Shown here in pieces: positions 8,442 to 15,488 of a DNA stretch of 41,269 nt. Positions within the stretch are counted from its first letter, which is position 1. Each line of letters opens with the position of its first letter. The notes beneath the pieces were generated by a model, which saw nothing but the letters and a program-made list of their open reading frames with translations, was not told where the DNA came from and made no database searches. Origin of the DNA: Caballeronia glebae (GTDB taxonomy: Bacteria; Pseudomonadota; Gammaproteobacteria; Burkholderiales; Burkholderiaceae); NCBI RefSeq assembly GCF_001545035.1, contig NZ_FCOJ02000064.1, positions 1 through 41,269 of the forward strand, given 5' to 3'. A program made the position numbers and the translations under genes.

Positions 8442-9563
8442 ATGGCCAAGAAAGAAATTGTTGTACGCGCACTTCGTACGACCCAAGGTGAGGGTCTGGA
8501 CGTCTATGCTTTTTTCATTCAGGGCTCTGACATCGTGAAAGTCGCCGACATATCGAGGGTGGAGCGCGACGAATCAGAAGTGCTCAAAGGCTTTCAGAGA
8601 CCCGAGATTAGAACGCACGTCAAAGGTATCGCCGACTATCTGAATCAGGGCAACGTCCTCTTCCCAAACGCGATCATCCTTGCGATGTCACCGGCGGTTC
8701 ACTTTGCCGCAGCTCGAGGCACAAAGCCTACTGGCGATCAGGGGATTGCGCAGGCTGGCACTCTGACGATCCCAGTGTATGACGAGGGGCAGCGCGTCGC
8801 CTGGATCGTTGACGGTCAACAGCGTTCTCTGGCTTTGGCACAAGCAGGGACAAAGAGCATTCCAGTACCTGTTGTCGGCTTTGTTTCAGATAATCTGGAG
8901 ATCCAGCGCGAGCAATTCATCCTAGTCAACAAGGCTCGGCCACTCCCGACGCGGCTGATTAATGAACTCCTGCCAGAAACCCGCAGTATTTTGCTCCCTC
9001 GTGAGTTGAGTGCGCGAAAGGTGCCGTCCGAGATATGCAACTTGCTTAACCGTGACCCTGAATCACCGTTCCACAAGCTCATCAAACGCATCTCGGAAAA
9101 GGGCAGCACCACCAGCGTCATCACCGATACCGCCGTAATCGCGATGATTCGTAACAGCATGAACAATCCATTAGGTGCACTTGCGCCCTACAAGTTGGCT
9201 GGTCGCGAAGGTGTCGACGTTGAAGCGATGTATCAGATTTTGCGAACGTATTGGTCCGCTGTACGGGATGTATTCCCGGAATCGTGGGGCGCCGATCCGC
9301 GACGCAGCAGACTCATGCATTCGGCAGGTATTGAGGCCATGGGCGTGCTGATGGACAGGATTTACGCACGCCTTGCAGGACACGGGGAAGACTACAAGAC
9401 AGTACGCAAGGAGTTGGAGAAAGTTGCACCCGCCTGTCGCTGGACCAAGGGCACATGGGAAACACTGGGCGTTGCTTGGAACGAGATTCAAAGTACGCCA
9501 CGAGACATTAGAAAGCTCCAGGACACGCTAGTCCGAGCCTATACAAGCACGATGAAGCAATGA
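8442..9563 (+). CDS. dpdB: DpdB, ParB/DGQHR-type nucleotidase, copy 1
   Basis: This encodes 373 residues. The fold is the DGQHR/ParB-like family: LKGFQRPEIRTHVKGIADYL (48-67), PNAIIL (75-80), WIVDGQQRSLAL at 121-132 with the DGQQR core at 124-128, and REQFILVNKARPLPTRLINE downstream. DpdB works with DpdA. In the described Salmonella system both are needed to insert preQ0 into DNA, and DpdB hydrolyses ATP. The gene follows dpdC by six bases and overlaps dpdA by four (ATGA), so stoichiometric production with DpdA is likely. A second DpdB-like gene lies immediately after dpdA. The two share the GFQR, DGQQR and N(K/N)(A/T)RPLP motifs but differ elsewhere. Confidence 0.85.
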   Translation: MAKKEIVVRALRTTQGEGLDVYAFFIQGSDIVKVADISRVERDESEVLKGFQRPEIRTHVKGIADYLNQGNVLFPNAIILAMSPAVHFAAARGTKPTGDQGIAQAGTLTIPVYDEGQRVAWIVDGQQRSLALAQAGTKSIPVPVVGFVSDNLEIQREQFILVNKARPLPTRLINELLPETRSILLPRELSARKVPSEICNLLNRDPESPFHKLIKRISEKGSTTSVITDTAVIAMIRNSMNNPLGALAPYKLAGREGVDVEAMYQILRTYWSAVRDVFPESWGADPRRSRLMHSAGIEAMGVLMDRIYARLAGHGEDYKTVRKELEKVAPACRWTKGTWETLGVAWNEIQSTPRDIRKLQDTLVRAYTSTMKQ

Positions 9564-10855
9564 AATTTCTCTATTCCGATACTCAGGATTACGTTGATCC
9601 GGAGTATGACTTTCTTACAGATCGCAATGCTCCCGGTCGACGTCGGTACTGGGATGACGTCTATGCGCACGAGCTTATGACTCCGTCACCGTACGACGGC
9701 TTACTGGTATCCATGAGCGCAGTTCGGCAAGCGGATGGGGTCGCCAAATCCAAGGTGCGGTATTCAACTGCCGAAGAGCAGAGGATGCTGCGCGACGGCG
9801 TGCGTAAGTTTTTGAGATACGGTGGTCCAAAATTCAAGGACTCGATGGTGCTGGGAGACTGCGGGGCCTTTGCCTATGCTGATAGCGAAACGCCCGCGTA
9901 TCCTCCTCAGGAAGTGGTGGAATTCTACACGGACGCAGGTTTCACGCACGGCGTGTCTCCCGACCACATCATCTTTGACTGTCTTACGGACAACCCTCCT
10001 GCCAGCGAGGCTGCGCCCGGTGTTATTGAGCGTTTTGATATCACGCTCGCAAATGCCCGGGAATTTCTGCGTCTCACAGATGCGGAAGGTTACCCATTCG
10101 AGCCTCTGGGTGCCGTGCAGGGTTGGTCACCAAAGAGCATGGCTGACGCCGCCGTTCAGCTCGAGAAAATGGGATACCGCTACCTTGCGATTGGAGGTCT
10201 CGTTCCGTTAAAGGTTGACGTCATCAAGCAGGTCCTGCACGCGCTGCGCGACGCCATCAAACCTGAGACAAACATCCACCTCCTCGGGTTTGCTAAGGCG
10301 GACACGATTCATCAGTTCACAAATTTTGGCATCACCAGCTTCGACTCTACGTCCCCCCTTATCCGGGCGTTCAAAGATGCAAAGGCGAATTACTACCTGG
10401 AATCGCCCAAAGGTGGACTGGACTATTACGCGGCAATCCGCATTCCGCAGGCAATCGAAAATCCTCGTTTGATGCAAGGGATAAAACGCGGGATTTTTAG
10501 TGCCGAGGACCTACAACGCCGCGAGGAGAAAGCGTTGACGGCATTGCGCAAGTTCGACAGCGGCAATGGGAAGGCGAAGGATGCGCTCGATGCTGTCATG
10601 GACTATCAGCAGTTCCTCACGCTGGGTGACGGACACCCCATTGAGCAGCACGAAAAGGAACTCAAGAAGATGCGTGTGCTCGTAGAGCGCACTTTGGAAG
10701 ATGCACCTTGGAAGCGTTGCCGTTGCTCTGTCTGCAGCAAGGCCGGTGTCGAAGTCATCATCTTCCGATCCAGTAACCGAAACAAGCGCCGTGGATTTCA
10801 CAACCTGGGCGTCTACCACAAACACGTACAGCGTACCTTGGAGAAACACCGGTGA
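9560..10855 (+). CDS. dpdA: DpdA, DNA 7-deazaguanine transglycosylase (TGT family)
   Basis: This encodes 431 residues. It replaces guanine in DNA with a 7-deazaguanine base, by analogy with tRNA-guanine transglycosylase. TGT features are present but diverged. VLGDCGAFAY carries Asp100, the counterpart of the general acid/base aspartate. GAVQGW (184-189) and YLAIGGLVP (208-216) match the substrate-binding loops. GITSFDSTSP carries Asp262, the predicted nucleophile. The C-terminal zinc site is complete (Cys387, Cys389, Cys392, His414). The tRNA enzyme's strict FDxxxPTR motif is absent, as expected for DpdA rather than Tgt. The gene is flanked by two dpdB genes, with four-base overlaps on both sides, which suggests a DpdA-DpdB complex. 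Confidence 0.93.
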   Translation: MKFLYSDTQDYVDPEYDFLTDRNAPGRRRYWDDVYAHELMTPSPYDGLLVSMSAVRQADGVAKSKVRYSTAEEQRMLRDGVRKFLRYGGPKFKDSMVLGDCGAFAYADSETPAYPPQEVVEFYTDAGFTHGVSPDHIIFDCLTDNPPASEAAPGVIERFDITLANAREFLRLTDAEGYPFEPLGAVQGWSPKSMADAAVQLEKMGYRYLAIGGLVPLKVDVIKQVLHALRDAIKPETNIHLLGFAKADTIHQFTNFGITSFDSTSPLIRAFKDAKANYYLESPKGGLDYYAAIRIPQAIENPRLMQGIKRGIFSAEDLQRREEKALTALRKFDSGNGKAKDALDAVMDYQQFLTLGDGHPIEQHEKELKKMRVLVERTLEDAPWKRCRCSVCSKAGVEVIIFRSSNRNKRRGFHNLGVYHKHVQRTLEKHR

Positions 10856-11928
10856 GCGTCTATCGATTCAAGGCCATTCGTGCATCACAAGCTCCGGAGC
10901 ACGATGTATTTACTTTTGCCGCCACGCCCGAACAGATCTGGGGTTTCGCTGAGATCGAACGTGTCGGCCGAGAAGAAAACGGGCAACTACGCGGCTTCCA
11001 GCGCCATCAGATCGCATCTCACATCAAGGAGATTCGCGATTATTTGCGACGCGACGATGCACTTCTTCCCAATGCATTGATCGTTGCCTTCATCGGCGGC
11101 GTCAAGGTGAAGGATAAAGGGGATGGGGTCGTTGAGATTGAGATCAAATCCGGCGATAAAAAGCCGGGCTTTGTTGTGGATGGCCAGCAGCGACTCAGTG
11201 CATTGTCCGGTATCACCAAACCCGGATTTCAGGTCTTTGTGTCCGCGCTTATCTGCAAGGACTACAACGAACTACGCCAGCAGTTTGTGTTGATCAACAA
11301 CACGCGACCGCTGCCCAAGACGCTGATTTACGAGTTGCTCCCGACGGTTGAAGGACTGCCGGAACGATTTACCGCGCGCAAGTTTGCCGCGCGCATCGTC
11401 GATCGCCTGAATTTCACTCGCGGCTCTTCGTTGCATGGCGAAATCCGTCAGCACACGAACCCCAAAGGGATACTGAGCGATACGGCCATGCAGAAGTTGG
11501 TGATGAACTCTGCCTCTGACGGCGCAATTCGTGAATTCATCAAGGATGGTGATTTCGAAACTCGTGCTTATGAGTTCGTTAACGCGTTCTTCGGAGCTGT
11601 GGTCAAGGTTTTTGGAAGCGAATGGATCGGCATGAGCCCGAAAACGTCACGCCTGCGTCATGGCGCAGGCATTGTGGCAATGGGTTTCGTCATGGAGTTT
11701 CTGTATTCCAGCGAAGGCGCTACAACTCGCGCCGAATTTGAGAGCGGCCTCCGATTGCTGAAAGAATATACCGCGTGGACAAGCGGCCAGTGGCGCCTTG
11801 CACCAAATGACGAGCGTCCTTGGAATGGTATCCAGAACACTCCTAGCGATATCGATTTGCTGACCAACTATCTAGTTCGGTCGATGAAACGGGCGCTCCG
11901 TCAGCCACGACGGGTAGCTAACTCCTAG
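10852..11928 (+). CDS. dpdB: DpdB, ParB/DGQHR-type nucleotidase, copy 2
   Basis: This encodes 358 residues from GTG 10852, whose GTGA overlaps the dpdA stop. Motifs are QLRGFQRHQIASHIKEIRDY (45-64), PNALIV (73-78), GFVVDGQQRLSALSG with DGQQR at 110-114, and LRQQFVLINNTRPLPKTLIY. It shares this layout with the gene before dpdA, so the two are paralogues. The ISDTA/LSDTA and SRL(M/R)H(S/G)AGI segments also match. Possible arrangements are a heteromeric DpdB or two subunits specialised for different steps or substrates. I cannot tell which from sequence alone. queC begins 17 bases downstream. Confidence 0.82.
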   Translation: MSVYRFKAIRASQAPEHDVFTFAATPEQIWGFAEIERVGREENGQLRGFQRHQIASHIKEIRDYLRRDDALLPNALIVAFIGGVKVKDKGDGVVEIEIKSGDKKPGFVVDGQQRLSALSGITKPGFQVFVSALICKDYNELRQQFVLINNTRPLPKTLIYELLPTVEGLPERFTARKFAARIVDRLNFTRGSSLHGEIRQHTNPKGILSDTAMQKLVMNSASDGAIREFIKDGDFETRAYEFVNAFFGAVVKVFGSEWIGMSPKTSRLRHGAGIVAMGFVMEFLYSSEGATTRAEFESGLRLLKEYTAWTSGQWRLAPNDERPWNGIQNTPSDIDLLTNYLVRSMKRALRQPRRVANS

Positions 11929-11945
11929 CAATACGAGGCCTACTC

Positions 11946-12650
11946 ATGAAAACTCGCGCGATGGTTCTCTTTTCCGGCGGTCAGGACTCTACGACCTGCC
12001 TTGCATGGGCCCTTGATCGCTACGAACATGTCGAGACAGTCGGGTTCGACTACGGACAACGCCATTCCGTTGAACTTGAATGCAGACCGAAGGTGCTTTC
12101 CCGTCTTCGTGAACAGTTTCCGGACTGGGGGAAAAAACTCGGCGACGACCACATGCTTGATCTTTCAATCCTTGGGCAGATCAGCGACACGGCGCTCACT
12201 CAAGGAAAGGCCATTGAGATGGAGAAGAGTGGTTTGCCGAACACGTTTGTGCCAGGAAGAAATCTGCTGTTCTTCATGCTTGCGGCCGCCGTAGCTTATA
12301 GACGTGGCCTCCAAGTACTGGTCGGAGGGATGTGTGAGACAGACTACTCCGGTTATCCGGACTGTCGAGACAGTACTCTTAAGGCGCTTCAGGTCGCCAT
12401 TGCTCTTGGCATGGACCAACCGCTTGTCATTGAAACACCGTTAATGTGGATCGATAAGGCGCAAACTTGGGAGATGGCATCCCAGTTGGGTGGCATAGGC
12501 CTTGTTGACTTGATTCGGACAGAAACCCACACCTGTTATGTTGGGGACCACACAACACAGCACGATTGGGGCTATGGATGTGGTAAATGTCCTGCCTGTG
12601 AGTTACGACAGAAGGGATACCAATCCTATTTAGCGACCGAGGCGCCATAA
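11946..12650 (+). CDS. queC: QueC, 7-cyano-7-deazaguanine (preQ0) synthase
   Basis: This encodes 234 residues. The enzyme turns 7-carboxy-7-deazaguanine into preQ0 using ATP and ammonia. The N-terminal PP-loop SGGQDSTT (10-17) binds ATP. FVPGRNLLF (101-109) and GGMCETDYSGYPDCR (127-141) are family hallmarks. Four cysteines for zinc are present at 197, 212, 215 and 218. All catalytic features look intact. In this operon it supplies preQ0 for DpdA. A host copy for tRNA queuosine is likely elsewhere, so this one is probably a dedicated, dosage-raising copy. The ORF starts 17 bases after dpdB copy 2. Confidence 0.97.
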   Translation: MKTRAMVLFSGGQDSTTCLAWALDRYEHVETVGFDYGQRHSVELECRPKVLSRLREQFPDWGKKLGDDHMLDLSILGQISDTALTQGKAIEMEKSGLPNTFVPGRNLLFFMLAAAVAYRRGLQVLVGGMCETDYSGYPDCRDSTLKALQVAIALGMDQPLVIETPLMWIDKAQTWEMASQLGGIGLVDLIRTETHTCYVGDHTTQHDWGYGCGKCPACELRQKGYQSYLATEAP

Positions 12651-12702
12651 CGTTTTGTACCACTGCTGAGTGGGAGAGAAATCTACGTACGTCGGATATA
12701 AG

Positions 12703-13068
12703 ATGAACTACGAACTAAGCCAGAAATTCTACTTTGAGGCTGCCCACACGTTGCATCGCGAGATCGATCAGGAGGGAAGCCGTCGGATTCACGGGCATAC
12801 CTATCACGCGGAAGTCTACTTGCGGGGCCTACCGGACTCCAAAACTGGCATGCTTGTGGATCTTGGCTTGCTACGTTTGGAGATCGAGCGAATTCGCGAC
12901 CTTCTCGATCATCGGTTTCTCGACGAAGTAAGCGGACTTGGCCCAGCAACGTTAGAAAACCTCAGTGGATTCATTTTACGCAAGCTAGCGGAATATGTGC
13001 CTAGCATAACCAAGGTCAAAGTTGAGCGACACGCGACGGGTGACGCTTGCGTGGCTTTTGCAGACTGA
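12703..13068 (+). CDS. queD: QueD-like 6-carboxytetrahydropterin synthase, catalytic Cys position occupied by Ser
   Basis: This encodes 121 residues from ATG 12703. A GTG at 12670 would add 11 residues, but MNYELSQKFYFEAAH is the usual family start. QueD makes 6-carboxy-tetrahydropterin from dihydroneopterin triphosphate, two steps before QueC. The zinc histidines are His15 (EAAH), His30 and His32 (IHGH). LDHRF and VERHATGDAC match the later histidine and glutamate positions. E. coli QueD has CxxxHGH at its catalytic cysteine. Here the aligned residue is Ser26 (GSRRIHGH). I recall similar Cys-less QueD-like proteins in beta-proteobacteria, so this may be a subfamily with altered activity rather than a dead gene. 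Confidence 0.82.
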   Translation: MNYELSQKFYFEAAHTLHREIDQEGSRRIHGHTYHAEVYLRGLPDSKTGMLVDLGLLRLEIERIRDLLDHRFLDEVSGLGPATLENLSGFILRKLAEYVPSITKVKVERHATGDACVAFAD

Positions 13069-13079
13069 CGCAGAAGATC

Positions 13080-13099
13080 CCTCGTCGCTAGCGACGAGG
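13080..13099. repeat. Perfect 20-base palindrome after queD
   Basis: CCTCGTCGCTAGCGACGAGG is perfectly self-complementary with no loop, 12 bases after the queD stop. No U tract follows, so a classical terminator is unlikely. A dimeric protein site, or a hairpin that stabilises the 3' end of the operon mRNA, fits better. It marks the end of the plus-strand Dpd operon and the start of an AT-richer stretch. Confidence 0.6.
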
Positions 13100-13338
13100 C
13101 ACAAAGTTCTTCGACAGGACTCTTATCTTGAGTGCGCAACCGTGCGAGAACGTCGTTAAGATACGTGTTGGAATTATGTCGTGAAGAGGAACAATCATGC
13201 GCAGGGGCAGAAGCAATCTAAACTAAGCAAGCGGCGGCCGGTGGTGCATGTCGCGAAGGGATCGATAGCGTCGAGTCTCAGGGTGTCGCGTACGGTGGAC
13301 CACGAAAATTCAGAAAAATTTAACGTTAGTGAACATAC

Positions 13339-14151
13339 ATGAAACGAGTAACCGCCGGGGAGAGGCTCTTTTATCTTGTTCGCGATGAGGCGCTCGATGC
13401 TTCTGAGCGAGCGCATGCCAATTGGTCGAATCTTGCAACTCTGTTTAACCAGGTAGGCTCAGACGCGAACTACTCGAATTATGTAAAAGGTGCGATCGCC
13501 GTCCACATAGTTCGAAAACTGCTGCGGTATTGGGAGACCGAGAAGAAGAATTGTGCAGACGAGTCGTTATATGTTCGCAAGGTAACTGCCTTCATCAAGC
13601 AAGATGTTTTTTTTGGACTTAGTGAAGGTCTAGTCAATGGTTTGGCCAGAGCCGTTGTTCAAGCGGAATCCGCTTCCTTTCGCCCGATTAATTCGTCGGT
13701 TAAAGAAAACGTACTTCGTGAAAAGGTCAATTTGCGATGCTACCTTTGTAATAGAGCGCTCGAAAAAGATGCGTGCAACAAGCATGCCTCGCATTTGACG
13801 CTCGAGCATCTTTGGCCGACTTCAATCGGGGGAGATAGCATCGACAATAATCTTCTCCCGGCATGCAAATATTGTCAAGAAGTCACGAAGGACACGGCGT
13901 CTTGGGAATGGCTCAATATTCATAATCTCGTGCTCCCGTCTCAACCTTCGGAAGAGGCATTAATCGCGGTCCCTAATAAAGTTCGTTTTGCTAGACATTA
14001 TCTCGAAGCAATAACGCTTGCGGACGAGCAGAAAATCTCATTGAAACAGGCGTTTAGGGCGATTGGCCCAATGAGGAAGATATTGGGGCATAATGCCACG
14101 GGATCGCCGGTTACATTTTTCGATTTACAGACTACATGGGAAATGTCGTGA
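13339..14151 (+). CDS. HNH nuclease-like protein beside a DGQHR gene
   Basis: This encodes 270 residues. A C-terminal-half HNH module is visible: CYLC (Cys134, Cys137), LTLEHLWP with His157, GGDSIDNNLLPACKYC with Asn170/171, Cys176 and Cys179. This is the treble-clef form with a Cys4 zinc site. The N-terminal 120 residues are helical and unrecognised. The DNA is clearly AT-richer than the Dpd genes: 13561-13620 has 23 G/C of 60 by my count. The ribosome site is weak and an AT-rich promoter-like region lies upstream. It overlaps the following DGQHR gene, so the two form a unit. The context suggests a restriction or anti-phage role, but this is inferred. Confidence 0.78.
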   Translation: MKRVTAGERLFYLVRDEALDASERAHANWSNLATLFNQVGSDANYSNYVKGAIAVHIVRKLLRYWETEKKNCADESLYVRKVTAFIKQDVFFGLSEGLVNGLARAVVQAESASFRPINSSVKENVLREKVNLRCYLCNRALEKDACNKHASHLTLEHLWPTSIGGDSIDNNLLPACKYCQEVTKDTASWEWLNIHNLVLPSQPSEEALIAVPNKVRFARHYLEAITLADEQKISLKQAFRAIGPMRKILGHNATGSPVTFFDLQTTWEMS

Positions 14152-15308
14152 CTAAACAAGATTCGAACGATATCACGCAGGTGCGTGAATATCATGGCTT
14201 TTGCTTTCAGCAACGAAGGGGAGCCGGGCCAAGATTGGTCATGTTTCATGCTCCAGTCCACGAAATCCTTCAGTGGGCGGCAGTAGGCGAACTAGGTCCG
14301 AATTCTAGAGGTCCGCAGCGCGAAAAAAAGGAGGCACGGGTACAGGCCATCTCGAAGTTCCTTAGCGCTGATCCGCAAAATACGATTCCCTCTGCATTGA
14401 TTCTCGCCTTCGGCGAGGGTAACGCGTCGTTTGCACCACTAGAACCGGCCGTACCGGGTTCCAGTGCGGGCAAAATCTCGATCAACTTGTCGGCAGCGCC
14501 CGCAGCGACCATCGTTGATGGTCAACACCGTCTTTTTGGAATCGACAGTTTTGATCCTCAAACGCACGTTCCGATAGTCGCATTACTCGACGCCGATTCT
14601 GTTGAGCGAGCCTTCCAATTTCTCGTTATCAATAATAAATCAAGCAGAGTTGCTGCAACTCATACCAAAGCGCTTTTGGCAAAAATGAAAGGTACGCCTC
14701 TGGCGACACGCCTCAAAGGGGCAAAGTTAGCTTTCGACGTGGAGGGGATTAAGGATGTCGATTTGATAAATTCCGATCCCGACAGCCCGTTCTTCCAGAC
14801 GATCGACTGGACTACGACTCCTCAGGAAAACCGTATGGTTCAAGCGACGTCCATTGAAATTTCGCTGGACTACATCGTTGGACTCGGAATTCCCGAGTAT
14901 CAAGATCGAGATGTGTGCAGAAGTGTTTTTCTGACGATTTGGAAAGCTATTAAGGCTTATTGGCCATCACTTTGGGTGACGAATTCTCGATTAATTTCGA
15001 AAATTGGGATTATTTGTTTGACGCGATTTGTTGCCGATCGCATAACCAATTGGGCTGATAGCGACGACTTGGATATCGAGGTTACTGATCTCGAACAAAT
15101 AGAATCTCAAACGAAGAAAATCATAAAGCATATGGATATGCGATTTTGGACGACACCTTGGTCCGAGAAAGCACAGGGGGGATTCGATACAAATCAGGGG
15201 CGAGAACGGGTAATGTCGGCAATTACACAACTCTATAGAAATGGCAAGCGGGACATTGCTTGGTATAGCGACATCGACATTATTGAGCGTTCGGCTGCCA
15301 AAGAGTGA
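14136..15308 (+). CDS. DGQHR-domain protein (DndB/DpdB-like fold), third in the cluster
   Basis: This encodes 390 residues from ATG 14136. GTG 14148 is an alternative start that would give a four-base GTGA overlap with the HNH gene, with GGGAA upstream. QREKKEARVQAISKFL (61-76), PSALILAF (85-92) and ATIVDGQHRLFGID with DGQHR at 128-132 place it in the DGQHR family. That family includes DndB (the phosphorothioation regulator) and DpdB. Unlike the two dpdB genes it has the exact DGQHR form and lacks the NxxRPLP segment, so it is not a third recent copy. Composition matches the AT-rich HNH gene, and the pair looks acquired together. It is transcribed convergently towards dpdD with about 180 bases between them. 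Confidence 0.82.
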   Translation: MGNVVTKQDSNDITQVREYHGFCFQQRRGAGPRLVMFHAPVHEILQWAAVGELGPNSRGPQREKKEARVQAISKFLSADPQNTIPSALILAFGEGNASFAPLEPAVPGSSAGKISINLSAAPAATIVDGQHRLFGIDSFDPQTHVPIVALLDADSVERAFQFLVINNKSSRVAATHTKALLAKMKGTPLATRLKGAKLAFDVEGIKDVDLINSDPDSPFFQTIDWTTTPQENRMVQATSIEISLDYIVGLGIPEYQDRDVCRSVFLTIWKAIKAYWPSLWVTNSRLISKIGIICLTRFVADRITNWADSDDLDIEVTDLEQIESQTKKIIKHMDMRFWTTPWSEKAQGGFDTNQGRERVMSAITQLYRNGKRDIAWYSDIDIIERSAAKE

Positions 15309-15488
15309 GGAGCCCCATGAGGCAATGACGTAGCGCAGATCTGCCTTGGCCGTAAGGTCGCTCAGACTATCGGCCGCGACCAAGGCATAACTCGTTGGTG
15401 CGCGTTCGTCGCCATTGTTGGACGAAGTGCGGGCGGTTTTCCCATTGAAACGCAAGGCTCCGCCAGTGTTATTGGCTCCAGACTGGGA

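Noticed and set aside
14991..15455. 154-codon minus-strand frame in the convergent spacer
   Set aside because: Most of it lies antisense to the DGQHR gene and it has no ribosome site.
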